Part shown: positions 8,662 to 16,581 of the stretch, piece by piece
Position numbering within the stretch: position 1 is the stretch's first letter
Layout of the letters: every line of letters starts with the position of its first letter
Assembly: GCF_003194385.1 (NCBI RefSeq)
Contig: NZ_LAPT01000008.1
Span: 1-48,237 of the forward strand
DNA: 48,237 nt
Direction: 5' to 3'
DNA from: Pokkaliibacter plantistimulans
GTDB taxonomy: Bacteria > Pseudomonadota > Gammaproteobacteria > Pseudomonadales > Balneatricaceae
Made by a program: the position numbers and the translations under genes
Notes under the pieces: generated by a model
The model's input: the letters and a program-made list of their open reading frames with translations, nothing else
The model's database searches: none
What the model was told of the DNA's origin: nothing

Positions 8662-9184
8662 GGTTATTGTCCGGTCCTTGCTGGCTTACCCGGCGGCTGC
8701 CGTGCTGGCAGGTCTGATCAGGCGGGGTGATCAGACGGCAGGGTAGTCATGATTGGCGAGCTGCGCAGATGATAATTTTTCTTGTTGCAGTGCCGTTATT
8801 AAAACACCCGGGGCGTTGTCCTCTGCCGGGCCTGAATATCACGAGCTGTGTCAGGCGACATCTTACCCCGGCGTGCAGCAACGTGCCGGGGAAATGCAAA
8901 TCCTTCATTCGCAGGCCGTCGCAGCTGCATCATTATTGTGCGAAGAGGGCGCCTCGTAGCTGTATCGCACAAAAAGTAGGCTTGACAGTCGCCATGTTAC
9001 CGCTAACATTGGCGCCTATCCAACCAAAAACAACTAAGGTGGAAACCCCGGGAAGCGCCCTTGATAAACGCTCCTCAGCACAGGCTGAGCCGCGTGGTTC
9101 GTGGCTTTGATGACACTGGCTTCCCAGTCGCACGGCAATCTAAACCCTTGCCGATTTTTTAGCAAGAAGGATGTTAGCGCTAAC
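8662..9184. other. gntR-gntK divergent intergenic region
   Basis: The region holds the gntK promoter and both operator sites, listed separately. The presumed gntK leader is about 170 nt and contains the hairpin CTCAGC-ACAG-GCTGAG at 9074-9089. The part from 8662 to 8980 should hold the gntR promoter on the minus strand, but no convincing -35/-10 pair could be picked out, and no coding sequence was seen. Confidence 0.5.
8982..9009 (+). promoter_or_regulatory. gntK promoter with embedded GntR operator
   Basis: A consensus -35 box TTGACA (8982-8987) is followed after 16 bases by TAACAT (9004-9009), a 4/6 match to the -10 box. The palindrome ATGTTACCGCTAACAT spans 8994-9009, so it fills the spacer and includes the -10 box. 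A repressor bound here would block RNA polymerase. The sequence closely resembles the E. coli GntR operator (ATGTTA-type half-sites). Confidence 0.75.
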
Positions 9185-9186
9185 AT
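9171..9186. promoter_or_regulatory. second GntR operator on the gntK start codon
   Basis: ATGTTAGCGCTAACAT is a perfect 16-bp palindrome with the same half-sites as the upstream operator. It lies between the AAGAAGG ribosome site (9164-9170) and the gntK ATG (9185), and shares its last two bases with that ATG. Its centre is 177 bp from the first operator, close to 17 helical turns, which would favour DNA looping by a tetrameric repressor. In RNA it could also form a hairpin at the start codon. Confidence 0.75.
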
Positions 9187-9688
9187 GAAGCACCCTGTGA
9201 TTGTCGTGATGGGCGTGTCTGGATGCGGCAAAAGCCTGATTGGGCAACGGCTGGCTGACCGCCTGGGTTTGTCTTTCGTCGAAGGGGATGCCTATCACCC
9301 CCAGTGCAACGTCGACAAGATGAGCCAGGGGATTCCCCTGACAGATGAAGACCGCCGTGACTGGCTGGCATTGCTGGCTGACAAGCTGGCGGCGGCTGAT
9401 AGTCAGGGGACGGGGCTGGTGCTGTCATGTTCGTCTCTGAAAGGTATTTATCGCGACCAGTTACGGTCGGGATGTGCATCCCTGCAGTTTGTCTATCTGC
9501 AGGGTAGCTACAGCACTATCAAGCAACGGATGGCTGCGCGGCAGGGGCATTTCATGCCGACGTCTCTGCTCGACAGTCAGTTTGGCACACTGGAAGAGCC
9601 ATTGGAGGAGCCGGGTGTGGCCGTCTGTGACGTGCGCCAGAGCCCGGATGACCTGGTGAGTGATGCCATGGCAAAACTCAGTCTCTGA
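9185..9688 (+). CDS. gntK: gluconokinase
   Basis: A 167-aa P-loop kinase that phosphorylates gluconate to 6-phosphogluconate. The Walker A motif GVSGCGKS is at residues 10-17, followed by the family text EGDAYHPQCNVDKMSQGIPLTDEDR and later a conserved LVLSCSSLKGIYRDQLR stretch. The frame is open further upstream from a GTG at 9101, but the family begins just before VVMGVSG and a purine-rich AAGAAGG lies 14 bases upstream, so the ATG at 9185 is preferred. The long spacing is filled by the operator palindrome. It is followed by the TRAP transporter genes in the same orientation. Confidence 0.93.
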   Translation: MKHPVIVVMGVSGCGKSLIGQRLADRLGLSFVEGDAYHPQCNVDKMSQGIPLTDEDRRDWLALLADKLAAADSQGTGLVLSCSSLKGIYRDQLRSGCASLQFVYLQGSYSTIKQRMAARQGHFMPTSLLDSQFGTLEEPLEEPGVAVCDVRQSPDDLVSDAMAKLSL

Positions 9689-9765
9689 GTCACTTGTTGT
9701 CCTGGCGCCTGCTCCGGCAAGCGCCGCTGCGGCCGAATGAGTGAATGAATGAGGATAAAGATAAG

Positions 9766-10287
9766 ATGACAGCCCTCATCAACCGTGTTGAAAAGCTGAT
9801 CGAGTATCTGATGGCTGCCGCGCTGGCAGTGATGTTCGTCGCGGTTTTCGGCAACGTGATCCTGCGTTATGTGTTTGGTTCCGGCATTGCAGCGTCGGAA
9901 GAGCTTTCCCGTCTGCTGTTCGTCTGGCTGATTTTCCTCGGCGCGGTGCTGGCCACCGGGCGCCATATCCATATTGGTTTTGATCTGGCCCAGCGGGCAC
10001 TGCCTGCACCGCTGCGCAAGCTATGCATGATCGTCAGCCACGGGCTGATGCTCTATGCCCTGTGGCTGTTCTGGCAGGGGAGCTGGCATCAGTACCAGAT
10101 CGGCTGGCGCATTACCTCTACCGTGATGAAGTATCCGCTGGCACTGATGGCCGGTGCAGGGCTGGTCGCTGCGCTGGGCATGGCGCTGTATATCTTCGCC
10201 AATCTGATGCGCGCCCTGACCGGTAGTAGAAAGGCCTATATTCCCGGTGAAAGCCACCCCTTCCATGCTGACGAGGAGACGCATTAA
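9766..10287 (+). CDS. dctQ: TRAP transporter small membrane subunit (DctQ)
   Basis: A 173-aa inner-membrane protein with four predicted transmembrane helices. It has the DctQ signature SEELSRLLFVWLIFLGA (about residues 44-60), followed by GRHIHIGFDL. The frame also opens at 9745, but GAGGA at 9751-9755 is spaced 10 bases from the ATG at 9766, so that start is chosen. It links the large permease to the periplasmic binding protein. The stop and the dctM start share one base (TAATG). Substrate is inferred to be gluconate from the gntR-gntK neighbourhood. Confidence 0.9.
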   Translation: MTALINRVEKLIEYLMAAALAVMFVAVFGNVILRYVFGSGIAASEELSRLLFVWLIFLGAVLATGRHIHIGFDLAQRALPAPLRKLCMIVSHGLMLYALWLFWQGSWHQYQIGWRITSTVMKYPLALMAGAGLVAALGMALYIFANLMRALTGSRKAYIPGESHPFHADEETH

Positions 10288-11561
10288 TGACTCTGGGTCT
10301 GTTCCTTGTCGCCCTGATGGGCTTCATGGCTCTGGGGATGCCCATTGCCTTTGCCCTGATCATGACCGGCGTGGTGCTGATGTGGCACCTGGATTTCTTC
10401 GATGCCCAGCTGGTGGCGCAAAACCTGGTCAGTGGTGCTGACAGCTTCCCGCTGATGGCGGTGCCTTTCTTTGTACTGGCCGGTGAGGTGATGAATGCCG
10501 GTGGTATTTCCCGCCGCATTATCGATCTGGCCATCAGCTGTGTCGGCCATCGTCGTGGTGGACTGGGGTTTGTCGCCATTATTGCGTCGGTGATTCTGGC
10601 CAGCCTGTCCGGCTCTGCCATCGCCGATACGGCGGCACTGGCTACGCTGCTGCTGCCGATGATGCGTGACAACGGTTATCCGGTAGGGCGCTCAGCCGGT
10701 CTGATTGCCTCAGGCGGTATCATCGCGCCGATCATTCCGCCCAGCATGCCCTTCATTATTTTTGGGGTGACCACCAACCAGTCGATCAGTGATCTGTTCA
10801 TGGCCGGTATCGTGCCCGGCATCATCATGGGGCTGGGTCTGGTACTGGCCTGGCGCTGGAGCATGAAGACCATCGACGTGCAGCCACAGCCACGGCAGAG
10901 CATGAAACAGCGTATGGCCACGGCCAAAGACGGCATTCTGGCCCTGCTGATGCCGGTGATCATTATCGGTGGTCTGCGCGGTGGGATCTTTACCCCGACT
11001 GAAGCAGCCGTTGTGGCTGCGGCCTATGCCCTGTTTGTCAGCGTGGTGATTTACCGCGAACTGAGTATCAAGGATCTGGTGCCGCTGTTTGTACGTGCTG
11101 CCAGCACCACCAGCGTGGTGATGTTCCTCTGCGCCGCTGCCATCGTGTCTTCTTATATGGTGACGCTGGCTGACCTGCCGTCCGAGCTGGTTGACCTGCT
11201 GGCACCGGTGATGGACAGCCCGCGCCTGCTGATGGCAACCATTGTGCTGGCCATGGTGCTGATCGGCATGGTGATGGATCTGACCCCGACCATCCTGATT
11301 CTGGGGCCGGTACTGATGCCGCTGGTGATCAAGGCCGGGATCGATCCGATTTACTTCGGCGTCATGTTTGTGATGGTAGGTTGCGTCGGTCTGATCACGC
11401 CGCCTATCGGTACGGTATTGAGCGTGGTTTCCGGTGTGGCCCGTCAGCCCATGGAAGTCATCGTGAAGGGTGTCATGCCTTTCCTGCTCGTCTATCTGGC
11501 CATCATTGTGCTGCTCGTACTGTTCCCGGGCATTGTCACTGTGCCGGCCAGCTTTTTGTAA
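10287..11561 (+). CDS. dctM: TRAP transporter large permease (DctM)
   Basis: This 424-aa, highly hydrophobic protein is the ion-coupled transport channel of the TRAP system, of normal family length. Family-typical features are the SGSAIADTAALATLLLPMM stretch near residue 110, the IIPPSMPFIIFG segment, and TEAAVVAAAYALF around residue 240. It is translationally coupled to dctQ. With dctQ and the downstream dctP it completes one tripartite, sodium- or proton-driven uptake system. The substrate is assigned only from context (gluconate operon). Confidence 0.93.
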   Translation: MTLGLFLVALMGFMALGMPIAFALIMTGVVLMWHLDFFDAQLVAQNLVSGADSFPLMAVPFFVLAGEVMNAGGISRRIIDLAISCVGHRRGGLGFVAIIASVILASLSGSAIADTAALATLLLPMMRDNGYPVGRSAGLIASGGIIAPIIPPSMPFIIFGVTTNQSISDLFMAGIVPGIIMGLGLVLAWRWSMKTIDVQPQPRQSMKQRMATAKDGILALLMPVIIIGGLRGGIFTPTEAAVVAAAYALFVSVVIYRELSIKDLVPLFVRAASTTSVVMFLCAAAIVSSYMVTLADLPSELVDLLAPVMDSPRLLMATIVLAMVLIGMVMDLTPTILILGPVLMPLVIKAGIDPIYFGVMFVMVGCVGLITPPIGTVLSVVSGVARQPMEVIVKGVMPFLLVYLAIIVLLVLFPGIVTVPASFL

Positions 11562-11680
11562 ACGTCAAACCATAACACCGGGGTGGCTACGGCCACACCC
11601 GACCGTCACAGGCTGTCAGAACCTGCTTGCGGTTGCGTGATCAGGTTGTATGGATAACCACAACAAAGAGAACAAAAGCC

Positions 11681-12700
11681 ATGAAAAAAACGATGCTGAA
11701 AACCCTCACCGCCGCCGCTCTGGGCCTTGCTCTGGGCGTATCTGCGGTCAGCGCCAGCGCGGCTGACATCAGCACCCGCCTGATCCGCTTCGGTTACGGC
11801 CTGAACCAGGACAGCAAGCAGGGTCGTGCGGCTGACTACTTCGTGCAGCGCATGAGCGAGCTGTCGGGCGGCAAGTTCAAGGTCAAGGCCTTCGGTGGTG
11901 CTTCGCTGGGTAGCGATATCCAGATGCAGAACGCCCTGATCGGCGGCGCACAGGAAATGATGGTCGGCTCTACCTCCACGCTGGTGGGGATCGACAAGCG
12001 CATGGGCGTATGGGATCTGCCTTTCTTGTTTGACAGTGCCGAGCAGGCTGACAAGGTGCTGGATGGCCCCTACGGCCAGAAATTGCTGGACAACCTGCAG
12101 GATCAGGGTCTGGTCGGTCTGGTGTACTGGGAGAATGGTTTCCGCAACATGACCAACTCCAAGCGCCCCATCGAGAAGATGAGCGATATGGATGGCGTGA
12201 AACTGCGTGTGATGCAGAACCCCATGTATCTGGATCTGTTCAAGAGCATGGGCGCCAACGCTGTTCCCATGTCCTTCTCTGAGCTGTTCACCGCACTGGA
12301 AACCAAAGCGGTTGATGGTCAGGAAAACCCTGTGACCACCATCGAGTCGTCCAAGTTCTATGAAGTGCAGAAGTACCTGAGTCTGACCCAGCACGTTTAC
12401 AGCCCCTGGATCGTGCTGATGTCGAAAAGCTTCTGGGACAAGCTGAACGATGACGAAAAAGCTATCGTGATGCAGGCGGCCAGGGACTCACGTGACTTCG
12501 AGCGTAAAGATAGCCGTGAGCAGTCCGTCAAGGCCATGGCGTTCCTGAAAGAGCACGGCATGGAGATCAACGAAGTGGCTCCTGAAGAACTGGCCAAGAT
12601 GCGCGAGAAAGCCGCTGCGGTGATCCAGACCCAGGCCAGCGTGCTAGGTCAGGACACACTGGATGGTCTGAATGCAGCGATTGCAGCGGCCAAGCAGTAA
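11681..12700 (+). CDS. dctP: TRAP transporter solute-binding protein (DctP)
   Basis: A 339-aa periplasmic binding protein. The start at 11681 gives a canonical Sec signal peptide (MKK, hydrophobic core, cleavage after ASA at about residue 27); the frame is open further upstream from 11627 but adds a charged, non-signal segment. The core shows the DctP ligand region, with conserved Arg176 in KLRVMQN and the motif MSFSELFTALETKAVDGQEN at 197-216. It follows dctM after about 120 bases with a weak AAAGAG ribosome site, and the operon is closed by the hairpin at 12765-12788. It sets the substrate specificity, presumed gluconate. Confidence 0.92.
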   Translation: MKKTMLKTLTAAALGLALGVSAVSASAADISTRLIRFGYGLNQDSKQGRAADYFVQRMSELSGGKFKVKAFGGASLGSDIQMQNALIGGAQEMMVGSTSTLVGIDKRMGVWDLPFLFDSAEQADKVLDGPYGQKLLDNLQDQGLVGLVYWENGFRNMTNSKRPIEKMSDMDGVKLRVMQNPMYLDLFKSMGANAVPMSFSELFTALETKAVDGQENPVTTIESSKFYEVQKYLSLTQHVYSPWIVLMSKSFWDKLNDDEKAIVMQAARDSRDFERKDSREQSVKAMAFLKEHGMEINEVAPEELAKMREKAAAVIQTQASVLGQDTLDGLNAAIAAAKQ

Positions 12701-12764
12701 GCCGATCCGCTGATGTCACCCGGCACAGGGTGAGGCCACTGGCCACAGCCTATATCTGCGACAG

Positions 12765-12788
12765 CAATGCCACCTTCGGGTGGCATTG
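12765..12788 (+). terminator. UUCG-tetraloop hairpin after dctP
   Basis: A perfect 10-bp stem CAATGCCACC / GGTGGCATTG encloses the very stable loop TTCG. It lies 65 bases after the dctP stop. There is no clean T-run after it, so it may protect the mRNA 3' end as much as terminate. Confidence 0.65.
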
Positions 12789-13140
12789 TGCGTTCTGGTG
12801 ACAACGGTTTTCTCATCCGTGGGGTGGTGACCTATCTGCAGCGTAATAACGGATACCTATGCTGGGAGCGAGTGCTGTTTTGCACAGAAATTGCTTGGGT
12901 TTAACAGTCACTGCAGACGTTCGATAGACGCACAGGTGTCAGCGTCCTGTAAGGTACGTTCAGTGTGCAAAAAAGTGTGCCGGACCGGGTGGTTCTGCGC
13001 TTGAAATCTTCGCTTGTTATAGCTAATCCTTTCTAACGCGTTCTATTTTTGGATAAATTTCTTCGTTCGCGCCTTTGTGAAGTCAAAAACGCACTAAAAT
13101 GTTCTTTTTACGACATTCAAATAATGAACGCTTCGTTAAT

Positions 13141-13158
13141 GTGACAGCTTTGTGACAT
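13141..13158. promoter_or_regulatory. Pho-box-like direct repeat before Na/Pi transporter
   Basis: GTGACAG-CTTT-GTGACAT is two 7-base half-sites with an 11-base period. On the minus strand it reads ATGTCAC-AAAG-CTGTCAC, very close to the PhoB consensus CTGTCAT-N4-CTGTCAY. The orientation is opposite to the usual one for the rightward gene 68 bases downstream, which lowers confidence, but the gene product is a phosphate transporter homologue. Confidence 0.5.
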
Positions 13159-13225
13159 AACAGTATTGGTTGGCGGGTTGCTGTTATTCCGACGTTATTG
13201 AGCCAGATTCTGCCGAGGTCCCCTC

Positions 13226-14830
13226 ATGAACGAACTTATCCACCTTGCTGGTGCTATTGCCCTGTTGTTGTGGGGAATTCGCATGGTGCGAACGGGCTTC
13301 GAGCGTGCCTATGGCCGGCGTCTGGAAACCGCCGTGCGGGTGCTGACGCGCCGCCGCCCGATGGCCGCCTTGCTGGGCGTCGGGGCTGCCGGGGCGTTGC
13401 AGTCTTCGACGGCAGTGGTGCTGCTGGCCACCGGTTTTGTTGCAACCGGAGCGCTGGGGCTGATGCCGGCACTGGCGCTGTCTATCGGTGCGGAGATCGG
13501 CTCCAGTCTGGTGGCGTTGCTGCTCAGTCTGAATCTGTCGTTACTGTCACCGCTGTTGCTGCTGGCGGGCTATCTGGCCTTCAACAATGCCACTGCCCGG
13601 CTGACCAAATACTGGGGCCGCATCGGCCTTGGCCTTGGCCTGTTGTTGCTGGCGCTAAAGCTGATTGCCCAGACTACGGCAGTTATGCGCAGCGGCGACG
13701 GCATGGAATATCTGACCGCCATCCTGGCTCATGACACGGCACTGACGCTGTTCCTGATGGCATTGTTTACCTGGGTCGTGCATTCCAGTTTGGCGGTGAT
13801 CCTGATTACCGCCCACCTGACCATGGACGGTGCCATTCCGCCGGAAATGGCCATGATCATGGTACTGGGCGCCAATCTCGGTGGTGCCTTGCCCGCGCTG
13901 TCTGCTGGCTGGGCCATGGGGCCACAGGGGCGGGTGGTGATCTGGGGCAATCTGGCCATCCGCCTGTGTGCGGTGCTGATCGGCTTCCTGCTTTATGGCG
14001 TCAACAGCCTGCCCAGCCACTGGCTGACTGGCTGGGGGCTGACCTCTCCTGTGCTGTTTCACGTACTGATCAATATGCTCAGCGGTCTGCTGTTGCTTGG
14101 CCTGTTGCCCAGACTGTTGCCCTTGCTGGTGCGTCTGGTGCCTGCCCAGCAGCCGGTGGCGCTGGATGAGGCCCAGCCTATGTATCTGTCGCGGGAGGAT
14201 ATCCGTAATCCGGCGCGGGCGATGGCTAATGTGGCCAATGAGGCGCTGCGCATTGCCGATATCGCTTATCGCATGCTGGAAAGTACGCCCCGCGCCTTCG
14301 CCGACCAGACGGTGATTGCCCAGATCAAGAGTCTGGATGACGACATCGACCACATTCACCGCGAGGCGACCTATTATCTGGCCGCGATTGATGACAGCGA
14401 ACGTTCTGACGAAGAGCAACAGCGCTGGCAGGATACCTTCAACTTCGTCACCAATCTGGAGCATGTCGGCGACATCATTGATGCCAGCCTGATGGTGCTG
14501 GCACGGCAGAAGCACAAAGCCAATGTGGAGTTTTCACCGACCGGGCAGGAGGAACTGGACAGCCTGTTTGAGGATCTGTTCGAGATTTTCCGCCTGTCGC
14601 AGGCAGTATTCCTCAGCCAGAATCCGGCGCTGGCGAAGGAGCTGATCGATGCCAAGCGGCAATACCGCAGTCGCATCTTCAACTGCCGCGAACGCCATGC
14701 GGCACGCTTGCGCAGCCGGGTTCCTGCCAGTCTGGGCTCTTCCCGTATTCACATGGACATCCTGCGTGATCTGCAGCGCATCAGTTCACATCTGGTCGCG
14801 ACGGCCTATCCCATCGTCGAGCGTGCCTGA
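13226..14830 (+). CDS. Na/Pi cotransporter family protein with PhoU-like tail
   Basis: A 534-aa protein of the NptA/YjbB type. The membrane part has two homologous Na_Pi_cotrans repeats with their signature segments QSSTA (59-63) and HSSLA (186-190). From about residue 330 to the end it is soluble and helical, similar to PhoU, with ANVANEALRIADIAYRMLE and FVTNLEHVGDIIDASL stretches. Such proteins import or export phosphate with sodium; direction here is unknown. Start ATG is preceded by a weak GAGGT site. A Pho-box-like repeat upstream suggests phosphate control. Confidence 0.88.
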   Translation: MNELIHLAGAIALLLWGIRMVRTGFERAYGRRLETAVRVLTRRRPMAALLGVGAAGALQSSTAVVLLATGFVATGALGLMPALALSIGAEIGSSLVALLLSLNLSLLSPLLLLAGYLAFNNATARLTKYWGRIGLGLGLLLLALKLIAQTTAVMRSGDGMEYLTAILAHDTALTLFLMALFTWVVHSSLAVILITAHLTMDGAIPPEMAMIMVLGANLGGALPALSAGWAMGPQGRVVIWGNLAIRLCAVLIGFLLYGVNSLPSHWLTGWGLTSPVLFHVLINMLSGLLLLGLLPRLLPLLVRLVPAQQPVALDEAQPMYLSREDIRNPARAMANVANEALRIADIAYRMLESTPRAFADQTVIAQIKSLDDDIDHIHREATYYLAAIDDSERSDEEQQRWQDTFNFVTNLEHVGDIIDASLMVLARQKHKANVEFSPTGQEELDSLFEDLFEIFRLSQAVFLSQNPALAKELIDAKRQYRSRIFNCRERHAARLRSRVPASLGSSRIHMDILRDLQRISSHLVATAYPIVERA

Positions 14831-14862
14831 GCCAGCCGCACAAAACGCAATATCTATGCAGA

Positions 14863-14883
14863 CACCGGGGAAATATCCCGGTG
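14863..14883. terminator. hairpin after Na/Pi transporter gene
   Basis: CACCGGG-GAAATAT-CCCGGTG forms a 7-bp perfect stem 32 bases after the transporter stop. There is no T-run, so termination strength is uncertain. Confidence 0.4.
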
Positions 14884-14950
14884 GGCTGGAGTCTGGGTAA
14901 TGGCTGACTATGCTGGCTGCTGAACTGATCAATCGTGGGAGGGATGGAGA

Positions 14951-15736
14951 GTGAGCTCAGTACATGATGCGGCACAGAGTGGTTACAGTCAGGCCTCGGC
15001 GACCTATCGCCGCGGTCGCCCGGAGTATCCCGCAGAAGTCGACAGCTGGCTGACCGCTACCCTGGGGCTGGGGCCATCCGCCACGGTAGTGGATCTTGGC
15101 GCAGGCACCGGCAAGTTTACCCGACGGCTGGTCGCCACCGGGGCAGAGGTGATCGCGGTGGAGCCGGTGGCTGCCATGCGCGCCGAGCTACAACAGGCCC
15201 TGCCGCAGGTGCAGGCGCTGGAAGGCAATGCCGCGGCCATCCCCTTGCCCGATGCCAGTGTCGATGTGCTGGTCTGTGCCCAGTCCTTTCACTGGTTTGC
15301 CACTGAGGCGACTCTGGCGGAAGTGGCCAGAGTCCTCAAACCCGGTGGTCGTTTTGCGCTGATCTGGAATGTCCGTGATGAGCGGGTGGACTGGGTAGCG
15401 GCTATCACCGAGATCATCACGCCGTACGAAGGCGATGCCCCCCGCTTCTACAAAGGCGACTGGCGCCAGCCACTGCAGTCGGCCCTGTTTCAGCAGACGT
15501 TCACGCCGCTGCAGCAGCAACTGTGGCCCCATGCCCATATCGGCAGCAGTGAGGAGGTGATTATCGCCCGCAGCCTGTCGGTCAGCTTTATCGCCGCCCT
15601 CCCTCAGGCAGAACAGGACAAGGTGGAAGCAGCGCTGCGAACGCTGATTTCCCGTTATCCCCAGCTGCGTGACCAGCAGGAGCTGGCCTTTCCCTATAAC
15701 ACCGAAGCGTACTGGTGTCAGAAGGCTGGTAGTTAG
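14951..15736 (+). CDS. class I SAM-dependent methyltransferase
   Basis: A 261-aa protein with a GTG start preceded by GGAGGGATGGAGA. Motif I is VDLGAGTGKFTRRL (about residues 46-59), the acidic end of strand 2 is EVIAVEP, and the post-motif region DVLVCAQSFHWFATEATLAEVARVLKPGGRFALIWN is typical of the Methyltransf_11 group related to UbiE-like and yeast-type trans-aconitate or O-methyltransferases. Substrate cannot be read from the sequence. It stands alone between the Na/Pi transporter gene and a cluster of hairpins. Confidence 0.85.
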   Translation: MSSVHDAAQSGYSQASATYRRGRPEYPAEVDSWLTATLGLGPSATVVDLGAGTGKFTRRLVATGAEVIAVEPVAAMRAELQQALPQVQALEGNAAAIPLPDASVDVLVCAQSFHWFATEATLAEVARVLKPGGRFALIWNVRDERVDWVAAITEIITPYEGDAPRFYKGDWRQPLQSALFQQTFTPLQQQLWPHAHIGSSEEVIIARSLSVSFIAALPQAEQDKVEAALRTLISRYPQLRDQQELAFPYNTEAYWCQKAGS

Positions 15737-15745
15737 CAGGGGCTA

Positions 15746-15842
15746 GTGTCAGTAAGGCTGACACCGGTGCGATTCGCGGTGCTCATCGCACCCTACCTGC
15801 GCTCTGGTGCAGGGTGGCGGTGAGGATCGAACCGCACCAGAG
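15746..15842. repeat. three successive hairpins, REP-like
   Basis: Three palindromes follow the methyltransferase gene: GTGTCAG-TAAGG-CTGACAC (15746-15764), GGTGCGAT-N11-ATCGCACC (15766-15792) and CTCTGGTGC-N23-GCACCAGAG (15802-15842). The middle one resembles dispersed intergenic repeats of the GGTGCGAT...ATCGCACCCTAC type that I recall from proteobacterial genomes. The first may act as a transcript end. No coding function is visible. Confidence 0.5.
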
Positions 15843-15890
15843 GGTGAGTCATTAACCGGTTATCTTTTCAACTAATCAGGGTTGCTTTCC

Positions 15891-16517
15891 ATGGATGGAA
15901 GTCATGCTGTGCTTGTTTTGTTCTTGTCGCTGGTAATGGTGCCCACAGTGACCTGGTCCGAGCAGACGGATCGTCGGTTTTCGCCTAATCTTGCCAGTGT
16001 CACACGACCTCCGGTGCGTTTCGCTTCCGGTGCAACGGCTTCCAATTGTGAGCAGTATCTGCAGGCCAAACGTACATCGGTACTGGCTGAAGACGTCAAC
16101 AACATCAGGCAGTCTGCTAACTACCTGACCTGCGATACCCTGGTCTTGCTGCAACACGCGAAGGTCAGCCTGCCAGTCGCGGGGCAGGATTATGGCAAGG
16201 CTTTGGCAGAGTCTCTGGATCTGCGCAGTTTTCCTTCATCACTTGCACAGAGGCTGGAAGATGATCGCTATACCCTGAGCCAGCTGGACAACCCCGCGTT
16301 GCAGTTGAGCAATGAGGTGGTGAGCTATAGCACGGATGAACTGAATTTCAGTTTGCAGCTGATGGCGTTGGCGGATGCAGATGGTGATGGCGTTGATGAC
16401 TGGATTGTCTGGATGAGCGATGAAGCTAAAGAGGGGAACTATGCCGATTACGAAGTACTGCTGATCCACGACCCTCAGCCCGGAAAGGTGATGACGGTGG
16501 CGTTGCCGAATCACTGA
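15891..16517 (+). CDS. secreted protein of unknown function with DxDxDG loop
   Basis: A 208-aa protein I cannot assign to a family. The ATG at 15891 gives an N-terminal hydrophobic segment (about residues 6-22) fitting a Sec signal peptide; a TTG at 15882 is an alternative start. Two Cys residues (in SNCEQYL and LTCDTL) may form a disulfide. Near residue 160 there is a calcium-loop-like DADGDGVDDWIVW, as in dockerin or thrombospondin-type-3 loops, followed by DYEVLLIHDPQPGKV. It is a single-gene unit closed by a strong terminator. Role: probably periplasmic or extracellular; anything further would be a guess. Confidence 0.7.
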   Translation: MDGSHAVLVLFLSLVMVPTVTWSEQTDRRFSPNLASVTRPPVRFASGATASNCEQYLQAKRTSVLAEDVNNIRQSANYLTCDTLVLLQHAKVSLPVAGQDYGKALAESLDLRSFPSSLAQRLEDDRYTLSQLDNPALQLSNEVVSYSTDELNFSLQLMALADADGDGVDDWIVWMSDEAKEGNYADYEVLLIHDPQPGKVMTVALPNH

Positions 16518-16523
16518 TGATAG

Positions 16524-16560
16524 CAACAACAACGGAGCCCGTGGGCTCCGTTGTTGTTTG
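16524..16560. terminator. bidirectional terminator between the secreted unknown and rlmJ
   Basis: The stem pairs CAACAACAACGGAGCCC with GGGCTCCGTTGTTG and continues into GTTTG, so both strands end in a T-containing run. It sits between two convergent genes and can serve both. Confidence 0.85.
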
Positions 16561-16581
16561 TGCGCGAATAGCAGGCGGCAG

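Larger units (their letters stand above)
12701..13225. other. gene-free stretch between dctP and the Na/Pi transporter gene
   Basis: It begins with the dctP terminator hairpin. The second half (about 13010-13140) is clearly more AT-rich and probably contains the promoter of the downstream transporter gene, with the Pho-box-like repeat at 13141-13158. No open frame with a ribosome site was recognised. Confidence 0.5.
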
